Both the position numbers and the translations under genes were made by a program. A DNA stretch of 64,000 nucleotides from an uncultured Oceanobacter sp. Its GTDB lineage: Bacteria > Pseudomonadota > Gammaproteobacteria > Pseudomonadales > Oceanobacteraceae. The notes beneath the pieces are model-generated. The model saw nothing but the letters and a program-made list of their open reading frames with translations. It did not search any database and had not been told where the DNA came from. Position 1 is the first letter of the stretch. Each line of letters begins with the position of its first letter. Location: positions 42,741-106,740 of the forward strand of contig CAJXTI010000006.1 in NCBI GenBank assembly GCA_913061185.1, given 5' to 3'. Positions 43,813-53,290 of the stretch are shown piece by piece.

Positions 43813-45459
43813 ATGCGTGACGTGATTGAATTTGATGTGGTTATCGTTGGTTCTGGTCCCGCCGGACTGGCAACTGCTTGCCGATTGATGCAACTGGCCA
43901 GTAACGCCGATAAGGAGTTGTCGGTTTGCGTGGTAGAAAAAGGCTCGGAAGTTGGCGCCCATATTCTGTCTGGAGCGGTTATTGAAACCCGTGCGCTGGA
44001 TGAGCTGTTTCCGGATTGGCAGGCAATGGGTGCTCCTCTCAATACGGCGGTTACTGAAGATGAAATATATCTGCTGAACAGCGCTCAGGAAGCACGAAAA
44101 ATCCCCGGATTTCTGGTGCCTAAAACTATGCACAACGATGGCAATTATATTGTCAGCCTGGGCAATCTGTGTCGCTGGCTGGGAGAACAGGCCGAAGCGC
44201 TGGGAGTATCGATTTTTCCCGGATTTACAGCTGCCGAGGTACTGTTTTATGACGATGGCTGTGTCAAGGGTGTGGCGACCGGTGATATGGGGATTGATGC
44301 CGATGGCAAACGTGGCCCTAATTTTACGGAAGGCATTGATCTTTACGGCAAATATACCGTGTTTGCCGAAGGTTGCCGTGGCCATCTGGGCAAGCAGCTG
44401 ATCGACCAGTTTCAGCTGGATGCCAATGCGGATAACCAGCATTACGGTCTTGGGTTCAAAGAACTGTGGGATATCAATCCTGAATTGTCGAAGCCGGGTC
44501 TGGTTATTCATGGCTCGGGCTGGCCTCTTGATTACGACAGCTCCGGCGGCTTTTTTCTCTACCACCTGGAAAATAACCAGGCTGTTGTGGGGCTGATTGT
44601 TGATCTGAACTATCGCAACCCTTGGCTCAGTCCGTTTGATGAATTCCAGCGCCTTAAACATCACCCGGTTCTGTCCCAATATCTGGTAGGTGGCAAGCGT
44701 GTTTCCTATGGTGCCCGTGCCATTACCAAGGGGGGATTAAACTCTTTGCCGGGTATGGTGTTTCCGGGTGGGGTACTGGTTGGATGCAATGCCGGAACGC
44801 TGAATTTCAGCAAGATCAAGGGCACTCATACTGCCATGAAGTCGGGGATGATTGCGGCAGAGGCAATGGCTGAGGTCTTGCTGAATAATCCATCTGAAAC
44901 TCGGGAGCTGGTCGATTATACCAGCAAGCTGAAGGCATCCTGGTTGTATGATGAATTGTATCGTTCACGCAATTTTGGTGCGGCCTTGCACAAGTTCGGT
45001 ACTTTGGCCGGTGGTGCCTTTAACTGGGTCGACCAGAATCTGTTTGCGGGCAAAATTCCGATTACCTTGCATGATCGACAGCCGGATCATGCGTGCCTGA
45101 AACCGGCAGTGGAATGTGAAAAACTCCAATATCCGAAACCCGATAACCGCTTGAGTTTTGACAAGCTGTCGTCAGTATTTCTGTCGAATACCAATCATGC
45201 CGAAAACCAGCCATGCCATTTGCAACTGGCCGATCCGGCAATACCTCTGGGTAGTAATTTCTCTCTTTATGCTGAACCGGCGCAGCGTTTTTGCCCGGCT
45301 GGCGTGTATGAAATTATTGAGGAGGCCAATAGTCCGGTATTTCAGATCAATGCGCAAAATTGTATCCACTGCAAAACCTGTGATATCAAGGATCCGGCCC
45401 AGAATATTACTTGGGTTACTCCTGAAGGCAGTGGTGGACCGAATTATCCCAATATGTGA
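43813..45459 (+). CDS. Electron transfer flavoprotein-ubiquinone oxidoreductase
   Basis: 548 residues. FAD-binding N-terminus (VVIVGSGPAGLATACRL), the middle GINSL-like signature region with KGGLNSLPGMVFPGGVLVGC, and a C-terminal 4Fe-4S ferredoxin-like domain with CPAGVYE and CIHCKTCDIKDPAQNITW. It accepts electrons from ETF and reduces ubiquinone at the inner membrane. Together with etfBA it makes a dedicated route from acyl-CoA dehydrogenases to respiration. GAGAGGCGA precedes the ATG. A MITE-like repeat follows 20 bases after the stop. Confidence 0.95.
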   Translation: MRDVIEFDVVIVGSGPAGLATACRLMQLASNADKELSVCVVEKGSEVGAHILSGAVIETRALDELFPDWQAMGAPLNTAVTEDEIYLLNSAQEARKIPGFLVPKTMHNDGNYIVSLGNLCRWLGEQAEALGVSIFPGFTAAEVLFYDDGCVKGVATGDMGIDADGKRGPNFTEGIDLYGKYTVFAEGCRGHLGKQLIDQFQLDANADNQHYGLGFKELWDINPELSKPGLVIHGSGWPLDYDSSGGFFLYHLENNQAVVGLIVDLNYRNPWLSPFDEFQRLKHHPVLSQYLVGGKRVSYGARAITKGGLNSLPGMVFPGGVLVGCNAGTLNFSKIKGTHTAMKSGMIAAEAMAEVLLNNPSETRELVDYTSKLKASWLYDELYRSRNFGAALHKFGTLAGGAFNWVDQNLFAGKIPITLHDRQPDHACLKPAVECEKLQYPKPDNRLSFDKLSSVFLSNTNHAENQPCHLQLADPAIPLGSNFSLYAEPAQRFCPAGVYEIIEEANSPVFQINAQNCIHCKTCDIKDPAQNITWVTPEGSGGPNYPNM

Positions 45460-45479
45460 AGTGGTTTATTATTACCTTT

Positions 45480-45612
45480 TAAGTGCATCTAAAAGTGTAG
45501 CGAGAGATGAAAGGATAAGGCAAAAATCAAAAATCGATGAAAAAGGCGTTATAAATGAGCATTTAGAGTCGATTTATAACGCCGTCATTTCGACCACAGT
45601 AATTTATAGTTG
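45480..45612 (-). repeat. MITE-like dispersed repeat, copy B (inverted)
   Basis: On the minus strand it carries the same landmarks as copies C and D, ending with TTTCATCTCTCGCTACACTTTTAGATGC in pieces. It includes a perfect 12-bp inverted repeat GGCGTTATAAAT (45545-45556) / ATTTATAACGCC (45572-45583). TTTT flanks both ends, a possible 4-bp target duplication. It lies directly 3' of the LuxR gene in that gene's orientation. Confidence 0.8.
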
Positions 45613-45635
45613 TACCCTTTTGGTGCTGGTCTCTG

Positions 45636-48428
45636 TTAATTGGTATTGATCAGGCCCAGCATACGAGCGCGTGCAACGGCGTGTTTGCGGCTGCTGGCGT
45701 CCAGCTTGCTGAACAGGTTTTTCAAGTGCCATTTCACCGTTTGCTCGCCAATATCCATGGCTCGTGCAATCTCCTTGTTACTGAAATTGCGGTTTAGTAG
45801 AGTGAGAATTTCCCGCTCTTTTTGAGTCAGCAGAGCTGCTCCCAGAACGATCGGGTCTTGCTGGGATGACGGGTCATTTTTTGTTGGCTGATCAACCAAC
45901 GCCATTTGTGTTGCAGGTAATATTTTGTATTCCTCGTCAGCAACGGTGCGGAGAAGTCTCGTCATACCACCAGACACTGCATGGCTAACGACTTCATCGT
46001 ATACGGATCGTGCGTTGACCTTGTGTTGACGTTTCATAATCTTGGCGCGAATGAAACCGGCTTCTACCGATTCTCCACCACGTTTCAATCTGGCGGCCAG
46101 CAGTGTTGCGGATTCGGCGGCTACGAGAGCGGCATCGGTGTCATCGGCAGCAAGGGAAGAGTAGGCGCGAGCCAGCTGTGAATACAGCGCCATTAATGGA
46201 ATAAATGGCTTTGCAATTTGTGCTTGATGAGTTTGAATCAGCAAGTCGAGTTCATTACTCAGTGCCTGTGCAGCGTCAGCCCGACCGTATTTCGAGTGCA
46301 ATTTCACCAGTTCCAGTAACGCGGTTGCTCTTACTCTGGGTAGTCTGCGTGTTTCCCCGATTGCCTGCAGGGACTCCAGTATGTTGAGAGCCTGATCCTG
46401 ACGTTTCTCTTGTTCCGCAAGGCCGGCCAGAACTTTATAGGCTGAGATCAGTGCGTCAGGGAGTCCGCTACGTTCCAGTACAATCAGACGACCTGCCAGG
46501 ATAGCTCCTAGATTATCGGCCTGGTCGTTTTCCCAGGCAGCAAGGGCTAACACGGCTGCAATCATTGAGGCGACAGGGGAGCGCCTATCCATATTTTCTT
46601 CCGCCTGGGCGAGTGCAGGACGTAAACATTGCACTGCCAATGCATAGCGCCCTTCCCATATATGGCTTAGACCATTGGCAAAATCTGCATGACCGTAAGA
46701 GACCGGTGAGAAGGCTTGTGTCCTGTCAATTTCGGCAATTCTGGCAAAGTCATGTCGTGCCTGGTGGGGCTGTCCATGATAGAGACTGGAACACCCCTTG
46801 ATGATCAAGTGAATGGGAATGGAGTTAATTTGTACTTCGTGCGGAAGGTCTGGCCATTTGTTCATATGATCCTGTAAAAGATCAACATGGTCAGCAAATG
46901 CGGCAACAGTTGCACAGATGAGATCCGTTTCAAACTGCTCTGAGAGAGAGGCATCTGGCAGGGCAAGGATCAGTTCAATCAAGGGTTTTGCCTCTTCATG
47001 ACGCTCGCTCATGGCCAGTGCCCAGGCTAAAGGAACCCAAAAACTGGGGTGACGTTTTACGGTTTCAAAGGAAAGACGCTGGTACCAGGAAAGAATAACG
47101 TTACTGCGGCCCTGGACTGTCATGTGCTGGCTGTGGCTTTTGACCAGAGCGATGGCACTATCCATGTCGCCTGCAAGAAATGATTGTTCGGCTGCTTCTT
47201 CGTAAAGATCGTGTTGGGCGTACCAGAGACTGGCTTGCAAGGCCATGGCTTGTCTGGCGTTCGCAGGAAGCTTTAGCAGGCGTTCGCGCAAGACTTCTCG
47301 TGCCGCTGCATGTAGGCGCATCCAATCACTCCCTTCTGCCTGCACCAGAAAAGGGGTCTCCTCCTGAAGCCGCAGAATGTCTTGCGAGAAGGCTGCATTT
47401 CCCAGAACATCGGTACACATGGACGGGTGGAAAACATCCAGTTGTGCCAGGCGTGCCAGCAGTTCAACAGTTTCAGCTGACTGGTGGTCGATCAGATGAT
47501 TGACGAAATAGCGATGGATGTCGGAGGTTGCGGACTCCAGCAGTCCATCCAGATCGCTATTACGTTGCAGTGCCGCGACAACCAGCTGAACGCCCAGCGG
47601 CCAACCTTCTGTAAGCTCGTGCAGTTTGACTCCAGATTCTGGATTGCCGTGGTTACCTTGGACTGAAAATAGGATAGCGAGTGTTTCTGTGAGCGAAAAA
47701 CGCAGATCTGACACAGTGATACGAGAGGTGTAACAGGTGCTGAGTGCCGGGTTGGGCAACAGTGTGCCTTCTGACCGTGCTGCAAATACAAGATGCAGAT
47801 TGGCAGGTGCATTTTTTAACAGTTGGGTCAGGGTCTGTTTGCGGGAGGCATGGGGAAGCTGATCGGCCTCGTCAAGGAGTAGCAACACTTCTATTGACAG
47901 TTTTGCTATTTCGGCCAGCCAGGCGGTTGTTGCTTCTTCTGCGTCGTTGCAGGCGTCAAGCCATTGCAAAAACACGTCAGAAAAACCGAGTTTCCCACAC
48001 TGAGTGTGAGCGGCATAAGAGAGGCCTTTTATCAGGCGCAGAGGCGTGTCGTAGCTGTCCAGACTGTACCAGAAGGTCAGGATTCCTTGCGCCAATGCAT
48101 CTCTCCGCCATTGGCTCAACAGTGAAGTTTTACCGAAACCTGTTGGTGCAGTAATGATAGTGGCCGATGTACCGGTCAAGGATATGCGCCCGAATTTTAG
48201 CCGATCACGTTCCAGGAATCCTCGCGTGATTCGTGGGGGGGTCGATTTGAGCAAAAATGCGGTGTTTGAGTTCGTTCCACTTTTTGCCACTCCAATTTTG
48301 CGAGTGGCGGTAGTGCTAACCGACTTTATTTTCACTATTTGACATCTCGTTGCTTGGCAGCGTCGAGCAAAACCGGGCAATTTATTCCCCAGACTCAGGA
48401 CATCTGGACATAGTATTCGGGCAGGCAT
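45636..48428 (-). CDS. MalT/AlkS-like ATP-dependent LuxR regulator
   Basis: Up to 930 residues. An N-terminal STAND ATPase follows RGFLERDRL, with Walker A TAPTGFGKTSLLSQW (about 95) and Walker B VLLLLDEADQLP. A long TPR-like helical sensor follows. The C-terminal LuxR HTH is LTQKEREILTLLNRNFSNKE with EQTVKWHLKNLFSKLD. This build is that of MalT and of AlkS, the alkane-responsive activator. It should activate the surrounding catabolic operons when it binds ligand plus ATP. The start is uncertain: ATG 48428 has a poorly spaced AGGA, while TTG 48366 and GTG 48335 are alternatives and fit family length better. Confidence 0.88.
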   Translation of the reverse strand: MPARILCPDVLSLGNKLPGFARRCQATRCQIVKIKSVSTTATRKIGVAKSGTNSNTAFLLKSTPPRITRGFLERDRLKFGRISLTGTSATIITAPTGFGKTSLLSQWRRDALAQGILTFWYSLDSYDTPLRLIKGLSYAAHTQCGKLGFSDVFLQWLDACNDAEEATTAWLAEIAKLSIEVLLLLDEADQLPHASRKQTLTQLLKNAPANLHLVFAARSEGTLLPNPALSTCYTSRITVSDLRFSLTETLAILFSVQGNHGNPESGVKLHELTEGWPLGVQLVVAALQRNSDLDGLLESATSDIHRYFVNHLIDHQSAETVELLARLAQLDVFHPSMCTDVLGNAAFSQDILRLQEETPFLVQAEGSDWMRLHAAAREVLRERLLKLPANARQAMALQASLWYAQHDLYEEAAEQSFLAGDMDSAIALVKSHSQHMTVQGRSNVILSWYQRLSFETVKRHPSFWVPLAWALAMSERHEEAKPLIELILALPDASLSEQFETDLICATVAAFADHVDLLQDHMNKWPDLPHEVQINSIPIHLIIKGCSSLYHGQPHQARHDFARIAEIDRTQAFSPVSYGHADFANGLSHIWEGRYALAVQCLRPALAQAEENMDRRSPVASMIAAVLALAAWENDQADNLGAILAGRLIVLERSGLPDALISAYKVLAGLAEQEKRQDQALNILESLQAIGETRRLPRVRATALLELVKLHSKYGRADAAQALSNELDLLIQTHQAQIAKPFIPLMALYSQLARAYSSLAADDTDAALVAAESATLLAARLKRGGESVEAGFIRAKIMKRQHKVNARSVYDEVVSHAVSGGMTRLLRTVADEEYKILPATQMALVDQPTKNDPSSQQDPIVLGAALLTQKEREILTLLNRNFSNKEIARAMDIGEQTVKWHLKNLFSKLDASSRKHAVARARMLGLINTN

Positions 48429-48808
48429 TCCTGCCTAGAATTACACTGTAAACGACGTATATGCCGTTTTCTCCGAGATGTCTGCATTCTGGTACGCGTT
48501 GCAGGTAAACGCTGGCCGTTATTATTATTTTACTGTCTGATTAGTTACTGGGGTGTGGTTTTGAACCCATGTCAGCAACATTCTGATTTCTAACCTAACA
48601 TACTGTGTTGCAACTTAGAAGTAACTTAGAAACTGGTATAAAGCAGCTTTGTAGGTCTTCATCCCTGCCCACTCTTCTATGGGGGGGTGTCATTTTCATG
48701 AAGCAGATAGTGTAAACGGGAGTGTTTCAGTCAATGTATTGCAGTTTATTTACGTTTGGTCATTGAACCTCGGTACAGCTCTTAAAAGTTACATGGAAAT
48801 ATAAAAAA
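48429..48808. promoter_or_regulatory. Divergent promoter region, AlkS-like regulator / thiolase operon
   Basis: 380 bases with no gene. The 23-bp site 48667-48689 (GCCCACTCTTC, three bases, TGGGGGGGTG) matches the one upstream of the acyl-CoA dehydrogenase operon. It is 120 bases before the thiolase ATG. The palindrome GGCAGGAATGCCTGCC covers the longest possible regulator start. AT-rich DNA at 48740-48800 suits a promoter. Confidence 0.5.
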
Positions 48809-50050
48809 ATGAGCAACTCTATATATATCGTCGGTGTTGGTATGACCCAGTTCGGGCGCCATATTGAAAGATCTCTGGAGTCGTTAGCCAGAGAAGCTCT
48901 GGATATGGCTCTGAAGGATGCCAATGCTGCGAAGATCGATATTGGGCAAGTATTCTATTCTGGTGTTACTCAGGCAATCTTACAGGGTCAAACTGCCGTG
49001 CCGGGTGAAATTCTTCTGGGCAAGTTAGGTATTGCTGGTGTGCCGACCTGGAATATCGAGAATGCCTGTTGTTCCGGCACCAGCGCCTTCCAGCTGGCGG
49101 TGCAAGCGCTCAAGGCCGGTCAATGCGACGTGGCATTAGCCATTGGTGCCGAGAAGATGAATATAGAAGACAAACGTCGTGCCCTGTCCCTGTTCGAAGG
49201 TGGGTGGGATGTGTTGACGGCACAGGAAAGTGAAGCACGTTTAATGGCTCTGGGTGTGGGAGTTGAAGTTCCTGAAGGCAGTGAATCTGACCGCCCTTAT
49301 AGTCGGTTTATGGCGATTTATGCTGCGATGTGCCGTTTCTGGATGAAGAATTTCGGCACTACCCAGAGACAGATTGCAGCAGTTTCATCCAAAAATCATA
49401 TGCACTCCGTACACAATCCTTTTTCGCAATATCGCAAACCGTTTTCAATTGATGAGGTGCTGGCTGCGGCTCCGATTACTTACCCGTTAACTATTCCCAT
49501 GTGCTCGCCTTTATCGGATGGCGCTGCGGCCGTTATTGTGTGCTCGGAAGCCGGTTTGAAGAAACTTGGCGTTGATCGTAGCAGGGTTATTCGGGTTGCT
49601 GCGACATCAATTACGACGGCTACTGATCGGGCAGCTGATGCCTTTGAACAGGCTGTTTGCCGCCGAGCGGCACAAGCAGCTTATGAACAGGCAGGTATTG
49701 GCCCGGAAGACGTTTCTGTTGCTGAAGTACATGATGCCAGTGCAATGGGCGAAATAATGGCCGTTGAATATCTGGGGCTGACTCCAATGGGTGGTGGCGG
49801 TGCGGCAGCGGAAGCCGGTGAATTATCGGTTGGAGGGCGAGTTCCGGTTAATCCATCAGGTGGACTTGAATCCAAGGGGCATCCGATTGGTGCAACAGGA
49901 CTAGGGCAGATTTTTGAGCTGGTTACCCAATTACGAGGAGAAGCTGGAGGACGTCAAGTCGAAGGAGCCAAAGTGGCATTGCAGGAAAATGGCGGTGGCC
50001 AGATTGGTTATGAAGAAGCGGTTGTAACTGTAAATATTTTTACCCGTTAA
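48809..50050 (+). CDS. SCP2-type thiolase family protein
   Basis: 413 residues. It begins IYIVGVGMTQFGRH, has the nucleophile in NACCSGTSAFQLAVQAL (about 88), the VAEVHDASAMGEIM block and GGLESKGHPIGATGLGQ (His about 355). The C-terminal Cys of degradative thiolases is replaced by ALQENGGGQIG, as in SCP2-thiolases and lipid-transfer proteins. This group cleaves or retro-aldol-splits branched or sterol-like acyl-CoAs, often with a DUF35 partner; no DUF35 gene is near. It leads the plus-strand operon that continues with DUF1302 and DUF1329. Confidence 0.87.
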   Translation: MSNSIYIVGVGMTQFGRHIERSLESLAREALDMALKDANAAKIDIGQVFYSGVTQAILQGQTAVPGEILLGKLGIAGVPTWNIENACCSGTSAFQLAVQALKAGQCDVALAIGAEKMNIEDKRRALSLFEGGWDVLTAQESEARLMALGVGVEVPEGSESDRPYSRFMAIYAAMCRFWMKNFGTTQRQIAAVSSKNHMHSVHNPFSQYRKPFSIDEVLAAAPITYPLTIPMCSPLSDGAAAVIVCSEAGLKKLGVDRSRVIRVAATSITTATDRAADAFEQAVCRRAAQAAYEQAGIGPEDVSVAEVHDASAMGEIMAVEYLGLTPMGGGGAAAEAGELSVGGRVPVNPSGGLESKGHPIGATGLGQIFELVTQLRGEAGGRQVEGAKVALQENGGGQIGYEEAVVTVNIFTR

Positions 50051-50137
50051 AAAATATACTAATGACCATGTTGGGCGGCCGTGCTACGGCTGTCTGGGGT
50101 TATGGTTGTCTCCAATAAATATAAGAGAAGACAGCAG

Positions 50138-51838
50138 ATGAATAAGACCGGAACGGTAGTACGTACTATTGTCGGGGATCAGTGGTACAGAGTTGAGTCG
50201 CGCTCAGTGATCATGGCCATATCCTTTTTAACTGCCGCTGGCAGTGTCAATGCAATACCTATTGATGTAGGTAGTTCAGACTTTAATGTGCGTTGGGATA
50301 ATACGGCTAAATATAACTACGCCCATCGTGTTGAAAGCCAAGATGATAATATTCTGGCGAGTGTTAATAATGATGATGGTGACAGAAACTTTGACAAAGG
50401 CATGGTTTCAAATCGTGTCGATATTTTGTCTGAGTTCGATGTTATTTATCGCAGAAAATATGGTTTCCGCATCAGTGCTGCGGCTTGGTATGATGATGCC
50501 TATCGCAATCTTGATGGTGGCACTTCGCCAACCTCAAACCATCTTGAAAACGGTGTGCCAGCTTCAGGGCTCAGCAGCGAGTCGGAAGAAGGGCATAAAG
50601 GTGCGTCAGCTGAAGTGCTGGATGCGTTTCTGTTCGGCCGTGTTGATATCGGAGATACACCGGTCAATATCAAGGTTGGTCGTCACACGGTCTCTTGGGG
50701 AGAGTCCATTTTCTCGCCATTCCATGGAGTTGGATACGGGCAAGCAGCTCTCGATTTGCGCAAGCTGGCATCCGTTCCTGGCACTGAAGCCAAAGAATTG
50801 CTGATTCCACGTAATGCCATATCGGCACAGGCTCAGGTCAGTCAGGAGCTGTCGATAGCAGCCCAGTATTTTCTTGATTGGGACTCCTTTCGTGTACCGG
50901 AAAGCGGCTCCTATCTCGGTCAGTACGATATGATGCTGGACGGTGGTGAAACATTGATTACCGGGCCCGGCACGTATTATTACAAGGGTAAGGATGTTGC
51001 TCCGGGCACAAGCGGTGACTGGGGTATTTCCAGCCGCTGGCGGCCTGAATGGCTGTCTGGGTCACTGGGTTTCTATGCTCGTAATACCTCGGATATACAG
51101 CCACAACTGCACATTGATCCAGTTGCCGAAAAATATTATCTGGTTTATCCAGATGACATCCGCCTTTATGGACTGAGTCTTTCCAACGCAGTCTCCGATT
51201 TTAGTCTTGGCATGGATCTTAATTACCGTACCAATATGCCGTTGAACAGCGACGCGGTGCTTATTCTTCCGGCACCTGCTGCAGCGGTTACTCCTGGAGC
51301 AATCACTTCTTTGCCGTCTTCCGGTGATACCGGTGGTGCACGGGGTGATACCGTACATGCGGTTGTGAACCTGCTGGGTAGTATGACGACCAACGCCGCA
51401 TTTGACGAAGCGACTTGGCTGGCTGAACTGCAGTATAACCGCTGGAACAAGGTCACCCAAGGTGAAGATGTGTTTTTGGGTCGTGATTCCTATTCCGGTA
51501 TCGACAAGGTCTCCAAAAATTTTGTTGGTTTGACTCTCAATATCACACCAACCTGGTTTCAGGCTCTGCCCGGTATTGACCTGAAAATGCCTATTAACTA
51601 TGCCGTTGGCCTTTCCGGTAATTCGGCAGTGGCGACCGGTGGCAATGAAGGTGCCGGTAGTTATTCTGTCGGTGTCTCCGCCGATGTCTATCAACGTTAT
51701 CAGCTTGATTTGAAATATGTGGACTTCTTTGGTCCATACCGCAGGGATACTGCTACTGGAACAATTACATCCAATGGTCTTAACCCTCTTTTGCGGGATC
51801 GCGGGTTTCTGGCATTTACATTCAAGACAACATTCTAA
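50138..51838 (+). CDS. DUF1302 family outer-membrane protein
   Basis: 566 residues from ATG 50138 with AAGAGAAGA just before; the frame is open from 50081. A long signal region ends GSVNAIPID. The mature part alternates in beta strands rich in aromatic residues (VRWDNTAKYNYAHRVESQDD, KVGRHTVSWGESIF, FNRLT-type ends) and finishes LAFTFKTTF with C-terminal Phe, as expected for a beta barrel. DUF1302 proteins nearly always occur with DUF1329. They are thought to serve transport of hydrophobic compounds, but no function is proven. The gap to the DUF1329 gene is 20 bases. Confidence 0.85.
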   Translation: MNKTGTVVRTIVGDQWYRVESRSVIMAISFLTAAGSVNAIPIDVGSSDFNVRWDNTAKYNYAHRVESQDDNILASVNNDDGDRNFDKGMVSNRVDILSEFDVIYRRKYGFRISAAAWYDDAYRNLDGGTSPTSNHLENGVPASGLSSESEEGHKGASAEVLDAFLFGRVDIGDTPVNIKVGRHTVSWGESIFSPFHGVGYGQAALDLRKLASVPGTEAKELLIPRNAISAQAQVSQELSIAAQYFLDWDSFRVPESGSYLGQYDMMLDGGETLITGPGTYYYKGKDVAPGTSGDWGISSRWRPEWLSGSLGFYARNTSDIQPQLHIDPVAEKYYLVYPDDIRLYGLSLSNAVSDFSLGMDLNYRTNMPLNSDAVLILPAPAAAVTPGAITSLPSSGDTGGARGDTVHAVVNLLGSMTTNAAFDEATWLAELQYNRWNKVTQGEDVFLGRDSYSGIDKVSKNFVGLTLNITPTWFQALPGIDLKMPINYAVGLSGNSAVATGGNEGAGSYSVGVSADVYQRYQLDLKYVDFFGPYRRDTATGTITSNGLNPLLRDRGFLAFTFKTTF

Positions 51839-51858
51839 TAACAATATAGAGGCTTGTT

Positions 51859-53226
51859 ATGAAATTCAAAAAAGCTGTATTGGGCTGTTTAATGACAGCT
51901 CTGCTGACTCCCCATGTGTATGCTGCTGTTACGGCTGACAAGGCGGCACAACTCGGTTCGGTACTGACAGATATTGGCGCTGAAAAAGCCGGTAATGCGG
52001 ATGGCAGTATTCCTGAATATAATGGAGGGTTAAAAACCCCGCCACCACAATACAAAAAGGGAAGCGGTGTTCGCCCCGATCCTTTTGCCGATGAAAAACC
52101 ATTGGTATCAATTACTGCTGCCAATATGTCTGCCTATGATTCAAAACTGACCATGGCGACAAAAGAATTACTCAAGCGTTTTCCGGATACCTTTCGGGTT
52201 GATTTGTATCCGACTCACCGTACTGCCGCATTTCCAGAGTATGTGATCGATAACACCAAAAAGAATGCTACCAGTGCGGTAACAACAGATGGTGGCTTGG
52301 GCTTGAAGAATGCCTATCCTGGTTATCCATTTCCAATTCCTCAAAATGGTTATGAGGTTATGTGGAACCATTTGCTGCGTTTTGTTGGAGTGGCCGTTGA
52401 GGGGAAATATGATACGATCAATGTTGATTTGAACGGTCAGGCGACGTTGGCAACTACCGGTATTATTCGGCAGGAATTTCCGATCTATGACCCTGCCAAA
52501 GAAGGGATGATCAAGGAAGACGACACCTTTACACGTTTGACTATTCATTACACCGCGCCAGCCCGTCGTGCTGGTGAATCAATAATGAGTATGGATTTTG
52601 TTAACTCAGACAAGCATCCTCGCCGTGCCTGGCAATATCTTCCAGGGCAGCGTCGGGTCAAGCTGGCCCCCAGTATATCATATGACACTCCCAATCCTGG
52701 TACTGCCGGAATGTCTACCTATGATGATACTTGGACATTTAATGGTGCAATGGATCGATTCAATTTTAAACTGATTGGGAAAAAGGAATTAATTGTTCCT
52801 TATAATTCCTATAAGCTTGTATATGAATCAAAAGGAGAGGATGTTATTCAAGGAAAACATCTGAATCCAGACGCTGTTCGCTGGGAATTACACCGTGTTT
52901 GGGTTGTTGAGGCAACTCTGAAGCCGGGTAAACGCCATATCTATAGCAAGCGTATTTTCTATGTTGATGAGGATAGCTGGGTTGCGCTGACTTCGGATCA
53001 ATACGATGCTCGTGATCAGTTATATCGTGCAGGATTTTCATTCTATACTACCTCTTATGAAATACCTGCTCCACAGATGGATACCATGGTTGTTTATGAT
53101 TTCGTTGCTGGTTCCTATAGCCTGACAGGGGCTAATACTGGCCCATATGGCGGAAATGTCCAAGTTCCGATGCTGCCAGATAGAGATTGGTCTCCGGATG
53201 CGCTTGCCGGTGCCGGTGTTCGTTAA
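51859..53226 (+). CDS. DUF1329 periplasmic protein 1
   Basis: 455 residues. A signal peptide (AVLGCLMTALLTPHVYA) is followed by the family block AAQLGSVLTDIGAEKAGNADG and IPEYNGGL. Other typical segments: PFPIPQNGYEVMWNHLLRF and RRAWQYLPGQRRVKLAPS; the end has IYSKRIFYVDEDSWVALTSD. The fold is believed to resemble LolA/LolB lipid carriers, which would suit a shuttle between an RND pump and the outer membrane; I infer this and cannot verify it here. A second paralogue lies at 60055. Confidence 0.87.
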   Translation: MKFKKAVLGCLMTALLTPHVYAAVTADKAAQLGSVLTDIGAEKAGNADGSIPEYNGGLKTPPPQYKKGSGVRPDPFADEKPLVSITAANMSAYDSKLTMATKELLKRFPDTFRVDLYPTHRTAAFPEYVIDNTKKNATSAVTTDGGLGLKNAYPGYPFPIPQNGYEVMWNHLLRFVGVAVEGKYDTINVDLNGQATLATTGIIRQEFPIYDPAKEGMIKEDDTFTRLTIHYTAPARRAGESIMSMDFVNSDKHPRRAWQYLPGQRRVKLAPSISYDTPNPGTAGMSTYDDTWTFNGAMDRFNFKLIGKKELIVPYNSYKLVYESKGEDVIQGKHLNPDAVRWELHRVWVVEATLKPGKRHIYSKRIFYVDEDSWVALTSDQYDARDQLYRAGFSFYTTSYEIPAPQMDTMVVYDFVAGSYSLTGANTGPYGGNVQVPMLPDRDWSPDALAGAGVR

Positions 53227-53237
53227 CGATTATTTCT

Positions 53238-53275
53238 ACAGTCACCGAATCAGTGACAGTTGTTTCGGTGACTGT
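53238..53275. other. Strong hairpin between DUF1329 and YCF48-like genes
   Basis: ACAGTCACCGAA (53238-53249) pairs perfectly with TTCGGTGACTGT (53264-53275), 12 bp, loop 14. No T run follows, so it is a processing or stability element rather than a terminator. It lies 16 bases before the next ATG. Confidence 0.7.
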
Positions 53276-53290
53276 TATAGGGAAACGTAT

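Noticed and set aside
43711..44679. 322-codon minus-strand ORF opposite the ETF-QO gene
   Set aside because: Antisense shadow; the plus-strand frame has complete FAD and Fe-S motifs.
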